A stretch of 64,000 nt of DNA, taken from assembly GCA_000507305.1 (NCBI GenBank), contig DF239236.1, forward strand, positions 67,501 to 131,500. The letters run 5' to 3'. This DNA is from Breviolum minutum Mf 1.05b.01 (lineage: Eukaryota; Sar; Dinophyceae; Suessiales; Symbiodiniaceae). Shown here piece after piece: positions 56,213 through 64,000 of this stretch. Every line of letters begins with the position of its first letter. Position 1 is the first letter of the stretch. Below the pieces are notes generated by a model. That model saw nothing but the letters and a program-made list of their open reading frames with translations. It ran no database searches and was not told the DNA's origin. The translations under genes were made by a program, and so were the position numbers.

Positions 56213-56726
56213 CTGCATGAGAATTCGTAGACATTTATATGAATATGATATAATCCAACTATCTTTCTGTATTGCCATCTTCGATTTCAACTGCCGTAGT
56301 GAAGTGATCATGTAAGACGTTGATGATTGATCAGCTAAGTCTGCCAGTTGTCATCAGAATGATTGACTTGTCGTCATTCGGCAATTCGACCTGAATGTAT
56401 CACCTGAAATGACAGGCGAGGAAGACCAGCTTCATGCCTTCAATAATTCAGTTGCTTGGCGGCCAGTTGAAGTGGCCCAGCTTTGAAGTCACATGTTTTG
56501 GCGACCCGTTGTGGGTGATATGTGGTGTAGTTGTGTCACCGTGCCTGAATCTGCATGCGCAAATTCCGCAGGGTCCAAGCCGAAGAACACATTGGTTAAA
56601 GCATCAAAGCCTTGGTCATGAGTGATGTCTAGCTAATCTCATGCCAACTGGCCGGAATACGCCTAAATGATAGTTTTGAAGTTTAAATCGGCAATGTCCA
56701 TAATTTCTTCCAGATTCTTTGTTTTT

Positions 56727-56746
56727 CGTAGCCATTTTGGCTCAAG
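56727..56746 (+). other. Spliced-leader relict (20-nt exact match)
   Basis: CGTAGCCATTTTGGCTCAAG equals 20 of the 22 nt of the dinoflagellate spliced leader. The next bases (GCACACGACACC) do not resemble the SL RNA intron, so it is more likely a leader fossil from a reinserted mRNA than an SL RNA gene. A 52-codon ORF starts 68 bases downstream. Confidence 0.75.
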
Positions 56747-56814
56747 GCACACGACACCCGTTTCCATTTTCATTCCGAGTTGGTGCAATGTTTTAGTATT
56801 CGTGTGACTGATTC

Positions 56815-56973
56815 ATGCGCTGCCATTGGATTGCGCCCTTGAACTTGGGCGTTGGCTTTGGCCTTGGCAGTTTATCAGTTGCAGTCTTGTTGATGGGCAG
56901 GGTGACGGACCTCACCGCAGAAAAACCACGTCGACGTCGCGGCGCTTTGTTGTGCAGTGTCCAATTTCACTAG
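56815..56973 (+). CDS. 52-aa ORF with one membrane segment, downstream of the SL relict
   Basis: ATG 56815 to TAG 56973. The protein starts MRCHWIAPLNLGVGFGLGSL and continues with SVAVLLMG, together a hydrophobic helix of about 20 residues. Then come a short TDLTAEK linker, an RRRR cluster and a Cys-containing tail. It could be a signal anchor, the N-terminal exon of a larger secreted or organelle-targeted protein, or a complete micropeptide. The position 68 nt after the leader relict fits a 5' UTR. No family recognised. Confidence 0.4.
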   Translation: MRCHWIAPLNLGVGFGLGSLSVAVLLMGRVTDLTAEKPRRRRGALLCSVQFH

Positions 56974-57396
56974 ATTCCACAACATTTAAAGTCTACTAGG
57001 TCGACGCGGTGAGTCATCATCCTTGGCAGGTCACACCACTTCCCAGGGAACCAGTCATTTTACAGATTCAAAACCAACAGCCGCAGTAACAAGCAAGGCT
57101 GAAGACCTCACTGCGAAACGATGAATTTGCGGCACGGTCCTTTTTTGGACAAGGAACAAATATGCCTACGGATTAAGTCAGAATGTTTTTGCCGGGAAGC
57201 AGATTTTATCATGCCGACAACGATTGCTACAAAATGAAAGATTATTTGACAGAGGTGGGCTACTCAGCAGTTAGTAAAGGCAAAGGAGACTGCGGTGATG
57301 TGTATGCATACAAACCTCCAGCCACGGATTTTGGTGATGCAAACGCTTTCGGGAATTAAAAACCGGAATTATCGTGAACTATCCGGATTTTGGTCT
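56974..57396. other. Interval with one short repeat-motif fragment
   Basis: The frame near 57090-57122 reads SKAEDLTAKR and shares the GAAGACCTCA word with copies at 57.4 and 57.7 kb. No exon confirmed. Confidence 0.35.
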
Positions 57397-57765
57397 AGCT
57401 GAGCTTCTTCAAAGACCTCAAAGCGGAGGCTCCACTTCGAATGCTCTCCCTCTCGGGGCGGTCGGGCAACTTCCGATGCGCATTGCAAAATTTGGCTGCC
57501 GTTTATCATGGCGCTGGATTGCGTGCTTTCTTCAACGAAGTGATGAATGATTTCTATCTCCGCCGCAGCGGCTTGTTTCGCTTCTTGTTTAGATTTGAGG
57601 TTTTCGAAGCTGTTCGACGGAGGTATGTAGGAATTTTGCGTCATCTTCGTCTCTGTGCAGGTTCCAAAATACCTCCCTCGAACAGCTTCGAAGACCTCAA
57701 AGCGGAGGAACTGCCAGCGAACAAAAAAGTGCTGCTTATCTGTCCATATCTTATCAAACTAGTAT
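57397..57765 (+). CDS. Candidate ORF with repeated DLKAE motif, overlapping a fold-back
   Basis: An open frame from CTG 57397 (after an in-frame TAG) to TGA 57765. The motif KDLKAEAP near its start recurs as FEDLKAEELP near its end, and the middle is helical (ALQNLAAVYHGAG, FFNEVMNDFYLRRSG). The DNA contains an inverted repeat (57595-57626 with 57671-57702), so part of the open frame exists because the sequence is folded back. The opposite strand is also open (57369-57644). Coding status is uncertain. Confidence 0.35.
57595..57702. repeat. Inverted repeat, ~32-bp arms, 44-bp loop
   Basis: 57595-57626 and 57671-57702 are reverse complements with two or three mismatches. A third, direct copy of the GACCTCAAAGCGGAGG word lies at 57413-57428 and again at about 57693-57708. 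Confidence 0.7.
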
Positions 57766-58432
57766 GAAAAGTCAACCAGAAGCGCCAGAAGGTCTGTGGA
57801 CTCCATTGGTCCGAGGTGTTGGATCAGAAGAAGATCGTCCACTTTGCAGAGGACCACCTGTTATGTCGCACTGGCCACAGTGAGAGTCAGGCTATGGATC
57901 AACATGTTTGCATCGAATTCTATGCACCAACTTTTGTGCTTGCAACGTGCTGAACAAACGGTTTTTAACTGTTGAAGCATGTTGCCGGATTGTTTGTTCA
58001 AACAACTGGAAATATATATATATATATATTATTTTTTTTTGGGGGGTTGGGGGGGGGCGGAACTAATGTACTGCTGTTCAATAGCAAAGGAACCATGTCT
58101 TGCCATCAAAATCCCCATGGGTCCCATGAAACCCGGAAGACCGAGGCAAACACCAGGTGCTTCTCATGGATGCCAACCAGCAACTCGATTGGCACTTTTT
58201 TGGCCGTTGTTTTTTGGGTGAATCCGAGAGGAGCTGTGTGAATCCTGGAGAGCAAGGATTCTTCATTTACTCAGATTTTTTAAATTCCGGTCCCTTAATT
58301 CCAATAATGATGTTGAAAAAGATATAAAAGATATTCCCAGAGTTTTTCTCCCAATGATTTCATGAATCAAACAGCATATGCTGGTATCTCATTGAGCTGC
58401 AAGGCAAATTTAGATTGACATCTTTTGCCAAG
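57766..58432. other. Interval before the Cys-rich coiled-coil gene
   Basis: A protein-like stretch near 57775-57880 (QKRQKVCGLHWSEVLDQKK, then FAEDHLLC) may be an exon of the next gene. TA, poly-T and poly-G tracts lie at 58013-58058. No other signal. Confidence 0.35.
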
Positions 58433-60160
58433 GTCTTGCGACACGTTGCAACAAGCAGCTCAAACAGTGCAGGATGCCAAATGCCAGCTGTATGAGCAGT
58501 CTCAGTGCCCAAACATGCATTGGAAATCGAGCATTTTGTGGTCGTTTTTTGTTGTTCATTACATTAAAGTCGCACTAAATGATTCTACCTTTTGTTCACT
58601 GAATCCTGCAGATATATGATATACATCAAGTTGCAATAGTTGCAGTTCCATCTTGTAAGCTTGCGAGGCAGTCCGTAGTTGGTGCTCAAACATGACGCTT
58701 CGCAATTCCGGTTCTAAAGCCCTGGATTTTGAGCCCAGGATTTCTGGGACATCAAAACAAGCCCAAATGACAAATGCCATCATAGGATTCCTTTGATGTT
58801 TCGGATGCATTTCGTGGCAAAGGGGTCAGAAAATTGGAATAAATTACTGGAACCATGAAACCTTTACCTGCCAGTTACAACCATACCATTTTGAACTTTT
58901 AGAGTAGATTGACTAGATGATAGTACCCATTAGATCCATGTATGCTATATTTACCTACATTTGGTTGATTTGCATGGTAAATGTAGGTAAATATGCCATA
59001 CATGGATCCTAGGGGGTAGATTAGTAGATGCATAACAAACTGTAGATTTAGATGCCTTTTTAAACAAAGGCATGAAGTTTTGGAACCCATGACTCGCTCT
59101 GTTGGAAATTTACCACCCCAGAAATTTAAGATAGATATGAAACCAATGGCCATATTCAAATAGCGGGGAACCACCTTTTTTCCCCCCCAAAAAAAAGGGT
59201 ATGCAGCCGTTAGTTTTCGGGGGGGTGTAGTGATATTTAACAGTTCACCCGTTCACCCTGTTTACTCCAACGCAGTGGCAACCTTACCATTGCATCTGAG
59301 GACAGTGCCGCCTGCGACTGTTTGTACTGCTCAGCCGCATGAGGCACCGGAGGCATTTCACGAACGCAAGATCAAGGAGATTCCATGCCATGAGCTGAAG
59401 ATGTGTCACAAATAAGGTTTCTTAAGAGGGGTTTCTTAGGTCAATGAGTGCATTTTGACATTCACATTGCTTTTTGCAGCATATCAAACTACATCAGAAA
59501 TGACGTCCAGGAGTTTGAGGCCAGCCTTGCCCAACTGCTTGAACGAAGGAAAACCTGTGAGGAGGCGGTGGGTTAGCTCGGTCTGAATGTTGTTTGTTGG
59601 ATTCCCAAAACGGATCATCTTTTTTGCTGTTGCCAGGTATCAAAAATGCCCAGAATATTATGGAAGCACATCCTACTCACATAATATGATTCAACAAAGT
59701 TTTCTCAAGTTGTCTCCTTGGTTTTTGTTTTTTTGGAGGCAAAAGTCCAAGCGCAGTTGCAACAGAAGCGCTGTGAAAAGGCAAAGCAGGACCTGAGCAA
59801 CGGACGAAAGGCTGGTGGAGCGAGACTGTTGTATGGGCAGCAAGGCTTCATCTGATCACAAGCAATAATTCTGATGTATAGACTATATAGCTTCTATTTA
59901 ACATGGATTCCTGGATTGTTTGCAAAGCAGTTGAACTATGTTTAAGGTATTTTAAGGTCATTATACCGACTATGCATCATTTTCCCATACTTACAAAAAA
60001 GGTACCGCAGATGATGCTGACAGGCGTGCGATGACAAGCAGCTCATGGTGGATACCACGGTGTGCGGCCTGCAGTCACGCATGGGGGTCGACTGTGCTGC
60101 TTATAATAGCTGCCGGCGGCAAGCCATGGCCTCGTTCATGCAGGCCAACGAGAGCGTGGC
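58433..60160 (+). CDS. Cys-rich coiled-coil protein, partial multi-exon gene
   Basis: Exons 58433-~58499 (SCDTLQQAAQTVQDAKCQLY), 59480-59564 (ISNYIRNDVQEFEASLAQLL then ERRKTCEE), 59739-59810 (AKVQAQLQQKRCEKAKQDLS) and 60024-~60160 (ACDDKQLMVDTTVCGLQSRM then CAAYNSCRRQAMASFMQANE). The last three join in phase 0 through GC-AG introns (59565-59738 and 59811-60023). Heptad-like Leu/Ala/Gln spacing with Cys about every 12-15 residues matches a large, functionally obscure dinoflagellate family of probably secreted Cys-rich coiled-coil proteins that I recognise by pattern only. N- and C-terminal exons were not found. Confidence 0.55.
58924..59018. mobile_element. Fold-back element, ~39-bp arms
   Basis: Arms 58924-58962 and 58979-59018 pair almost fully (core ATATTTACCTACATTT with its complement, and GGATCCATGTATG-like outer part), loop 16 nt. 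It begins TACCC and ends GGGTA. No clear target duplication. Consistent with a MITE or solo fold-back. Confidence 0.65.
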
Positions 60161-61485
60161 TTGGTGTTTAACTGACCCAAACGGTCAGTTACAGAAAAAA
60201 ACAAGATAGAACACGGATCAACAGGGAACCTACTACTGTAGTTAAAGGAAATTGAATCATTTGACAATTTGACATCTCACACTGGCAGAGTGTGGTTGCG
60301 AGTTGGAGGTTTATTTCTCTGAGCTTTGCTTGGTTTCCAGATGTTTCAAGCCCATCCAGTCTGTCGACCACAACAAGCTGCAAGGGTTTGCAATGATGAT
60401 TTAACATTTGAATCAAACATTACGTCAAAGTGTATTCTATACTTGGGAAGATATGTGTACTCTTTCTCCCATTCTCATTGAAGTGGAAAAAGCAGCTACA
60501 TTTGAAAGGTATCTACTATTGGAGGCTGGAGGGACCCATCTTTCACTTCCATGGATAGCCTGGAGCGAGGTGAAGATGACAGAAGCAGAACTCCAAGCTA
60601 CATGGACCATGCTGAAGCAGGCCACTTGACCAAAGGAATTACTGTTACATATCTGTATCGCTAGGGCCGCTAGGGACATTTAGCAACCCAAGGGTTTCGT
60701 GATGAAAATTTCTCGGTTGTTTCAATCTAAAGCCTTTTTGTACGTGTTGGAAAGTTTGCTTTCTTCAAGTAAACTTTCCAAGGTTAAGAAATCTATGAGT
60801 TTCAGTTTCCATAGCAAAGGGATCGGACAAAAACTGCAAAAGTTTGACAGCACAGATGCCTCCTCGTGTAATGTCCTGTGACAGGGTAGAGCCCCCAAGG
60901 TCCGGTGTATGATCGATGGAGCAAAGGAAAGGAGCCCCTTGAAAGCTGCCCGGCCGTGTATTGGCATGCTGATGAGGAGGATCAAGTTCGATGATAAACA
61001 AATATGTATATGTAATAATAGGGTAAGTGACAATATATATATATATATAATCATAATCAAAATACATTAGACTATACGTATTATACCAACATTGTATTCG
61101 TGACGTTGATGTCCACATGTGTTGCCTGAATTGGTCTTGAAGCTGCTGTTTGTGAACATGTTGCTGTACTCATTGCGAGTTGAGTTCCCATCCATTCTCA
61201 TTTAAGCCTTAAGTTCTGCGTTCTCTCCCAATTGTTTCATCTTATATATATTTTTTCAAGGGATCCCAACACATACAACTAATACAACTACATACAACTG
61301 CAGCTACAGTTGCAAGCTGCTCGAGCTTCTTGAGGTTGCCATGTGCAGCTCACAACAGAATTTTAGCGTGGCACATCTCATCATCAACTACTCTTCTGTG
61401 CCGCGGCAAGGTTTTTGGTGAAACTGTTGCTGTTGTGGCTTCGCATCACTTATTGATGCGCGTTGATGTGCTGCAGCTGATATGA
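60161..61485. other. Interval without a recognised gene
   Basis: A 73-codon frame at 60408-60629 (+) ends near the Cys-rich gene and could hold one of its exons (EVEKAATFERYLLLEAGG), but this is unsupported. TA repeats lie at 61035-61050. Confidence 0.35.
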
Positions 61486-61760
61486 TATACCCTCCCGAAG
61501 TTTAATAAACATAGCCCCTGAAAAGTTACCTTCCGAATAGGAACTGAAATCATGTCTGGCTAGAATTTTAGGCCGCAGGTTTTCCCAAGTCATTGGCTCC
61601 AATCAAACCCAGCAAAAATATTGGAAACGGCTTTGGCCAAATCCAACCCAACTCCAGGTCCAGCAAAAATATTACAAAATACAGAGACACTAGTAGTCTT
61701 CCAACATCTTCCAACCATTATTTTTCAGGGGCTTTGTTAAACTTCCGGAAGGTATTTGTA
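61486..61760. repeat. Imperfect inverted repeat, ~35-bp arms, 275 bp overall
   Basis: The 5' end (about 61486-61523, CCGAAGTTTAATAAAC...GCCCCTGAAAA) is complementary to the 3' end (about 61724-61760) with small gaps. Inside, CCAGCAAAAATATT occurs twice. It is a possible decayed MITE; no target duplication recognised. Confidence 0.5.
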
Positions 61761-64000
61761 ATGTTCCTTTGTTTCTTACATACATTAGGCTGACGAGCGC
61801 AGCTGACAAAGTTGCATTGCGCAGTATTTCGAAAAGTAAAGTGGGGGGCAACACCCGAAACCCTTTTTTGGGCCGTTTCTTGGCATCTGGAAAACCCATA
61901 GGGGATCATAAACTATCCTACACCCAATTCGGCCAAGAACTTCTGGATGAGAATATGATACTTTCGTCCCAAACTCATATCACGATCGATGATAGATGTT
62001 GCCTTGGAACCAATGAGGTTCCTCCCTTTGCGCCCTGCCAAAGTTTGGCCGAACCACCTGGCTCGCCTCAATACATGAATGCTTTGTATGGTCACATGCC
62101 ACCGCCCCTTGGCATGGGATGAAGCAGCAAAGTCTGGTGAAACTGGGATCCTTCCAGATTCCGACAAAGATGCAACGAAATGCGAGCAAACCGCGAACAG
62201 ATCGAAAAGATCATTATTCTGTAGATATCGCATATTATAATCGTATTACACAGGTATCAGGTACCGTATATAATACATTTAATACATGCACTGTGGCAAA
62301 AAGGGCAAGCAATACTAAGTGGAAATACATAATGATATGCTATACTAAGATACTATAGTTGTATGTTTTCAAGTGTTTTCATCACCTACCGCGACTCTTA
62401 AGCACTCCTTGCCTCCGGGGTTGTTGAGGCGAGCGCCGGCATCGCCTTGCTCAGCATCATGTTGCCTGGTGGGGATCAGATGAGCCATCATCCAGGATGT
62501 TGCTGGCGAAGGGACTTGCCACATTCTCATCGTCTGCCTTTGACAGACGATAAGACACATCAATTATAGATGGCTAATTGACAGTATATATATATATAGA
62601 GATATTTTATTCATAGCGCAGATCATCGCAGATCATCAGGCTACGAGGCGCAGTCATTTCATGGCCATTCATGGCCTAAGTCTCACAAGGAAAACCGCAG
62701 AGGTTGATAGCGGGAAAACATGTTGCGACCTGAAATCTGTTTGTCATGTCGTCCTCGGGGCATCTTGGGATCCATCTGATTGCTTGTTCCACGCCGGTGG
62801 TTTGTGCACATGGGCCACCTAAAACACTGCTTGCTTATGTGAGAGGTTGGGACTTCAATTCGTTCTCATGCCCCGGGCTCAAGGATACAACATGAAGGAC
62901 GCATGAAAACAAGAACAGTTGGAACAAGCAGCCAGTTTTCCAAGCAGCCTTCTTTATGTCGACACTCCAAATGCATGTTCACCGCTACTAGTACAGTATT
63001 TCGTTGTATTTTTGCTTGAAGTCACTCCCAAATCATATACAGAAGATATCATCCGAACATAGAATTGCATATTTAAACAAACATTTTAGATATGATGTAG
63101 ATAATTAGTTGCGCATAAGTTGCGGTGGTTACCATACCATCTACCTAATGCCACGCAGTTCAGGTCGCTGAAAATTGGGATTTCATGTGCTAAATGGCCC
63201 AAGGCCATGGCGCAGGTCGGATGGGGTTGGAAGCTGTGATTCCGCTGGTGTTCAGGAGGATTTTGAATGAAATCGTGCAGATGTAGTAGGAGAGATGTGT
63301 GAATGCGCATGGTTTTGTACTCAGAATTTTAATGCTTTTCGCATGATACTTAAGATTAGGGAGGGAATATATAGTATGTTCAAGAGTCTTATTGCCAAGC
63401 ATTCCATCGGACGTCGGAGGCTACCGTTCCTGGGTACGGCAACGCATGTCACAATCGTATTTCCTGCTGCAAGTGGATCATACTTATACCAATGGTACTG
63501 AACACGACAGGAGCAACACACACACACACAGACACATTTCTTCAAGAAAGGAGCTTGATCCCTCTATCTTGCTGCTGGACAGATATAGGAGCGAGATAGG
63601 CAGGGTATGTAATTAGGCAGGCTGCCTCTGACTTCAGTCAACATTGACAAAGTATTTTAGCACAGTCACCTGAAGGGGAAGCCTTCCATGCGACCTGTAG
63701 CTTCTAATAGCAGCATCTGAGCTACAGCTGCATTGACTTTACCGATCTATCAAACTTTCGAAAAAATGTTTCAACTCTGATTCCACCAGCTTTGCTTCCC
63801 AAACCACACTACAAGACCACCTGACAAACCCTGACCACAATATGTGTATGTCCCTTTGTCATATCTGACACTGCCAGCCATCACCCCACACCAAACACCA
63901 CACCAAACAGCAAGCCCTGCGGATTCCCCACTGATGCCTCACAATGGCCGCTTGTTCAAAGCTTGGCTGGTGCCTTGGCTGCAAATCTGCGGGAAGGTCG
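61761..64000. other. Terminal interval, no gene recognised
   Basis: A 117-codon frame (61769-62122 +) overlaps a 106-codon frame on the opposite strand; neither has a recognisable domain. A CA tract lies near 63515-63535. The last ~50 bases (from about 63943) look exon-like (SKLGWCLGCKSAGR frame), but the window ends. Confidence 0.35.

Noticed and set aside
56727-56746. SL RNA gene
   Set aside because: The leader is not followed by a GT donor with an SL RNA intron or Sm-like site; the downstream sequence looks like an mRNA 5' region.

Overview
This window looks like nuclear DNA of a dinoflagellate, most like Symbiodiniaceae and their relatives. Four things support that. (1) Two stretches match the 3' part of the dinoflagellate trans-spliced leader (20 nt at 56727-56746, 16 nt at 9045-9060). 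(2) Short exons of 17-122 nt sit in long introns that nearly always splice AG|G, and about half of them use GC or GA instead of GT as donor. (3) Every gene I can recognise lies on the + strand. (4) Families typical of these genomes occur: globin/6-TM channel proteins, alpha-carbonic-anhydrase-like proteins, Cys-rich coiled-coil proteins and near-identical tandem copies. There are no bacterial operons, CRISPR arrays or rRNA genes. Open frames of 60-150 codons are mostly noise here, because real exons are shorter than that. I found coding exons by translation plus splice-phase agreement.

Layout. 1-5 kb: almost no genes, one candidate exon. 5.06-7.03 kb: three near-identical intronless 106-codon genes of unknown function. 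9.0-11.15 kb: a DHHC-type palmitoyltransferase gene (DHYC variant) with an internal ~820-bp tandem duplication of intron plus exon; neither copy is intact as read, and the duplicated intron carries two strong hairpins. 12.3-17.1 kb: exons of two adjacent alpha-carbonic-anhydrase-like units, at least one of which has lost all three zinc ligands. 18.26-30.6 kb: a multi-exon calpain-type cysteine protease with Cys, His and Asn of the catalytic triad all present. 31.7-45.4 kb: a multi-exon gene encoding a partial globin unit, a globin with its proximal His, an ankyrin-like linker and a six-transmembrane cation-channel-like region with a cytoplasmic tail. The calpain and globin/channel parts are collinear and may form one ~27-kb gene. 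45.7-55.6 kb: scattered candidate exons of unrecognised genes. 56.7-57.8 kb: a spliced-leader relict, a 52-codon membrane ORF and a fold-back region. 58.4-60.2 kb: exons of a Cys-rich coiled-coil protein. 60.2-64 kb: no gene recognised, one inverted repeat.

Other elements: a 111-bp MITE with 29-bp terminal inverted repeats and an 8-bp target duplication inside a calpain intron, a diverged relative at 53.0 kb, a cluster of 15 GCGAAAG heptamers in the same calpain intron, fold-backs at 58.9 and 61.5 kb, and many microsatellites (TACA, GAT/ATC, CATC, TA).

The most interesting locus is 23-45 kb. A protease with an intact triad lies directly upstream of, and possibly fused to, a haem-globin domain joined to a 6-TM channel. 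This would suggest a membrane sensor that couples gas or redox sensing, ion flux and Ca-type proteolysis. That function is inference; the exon-level homology and frame continuity are read from the sequence.
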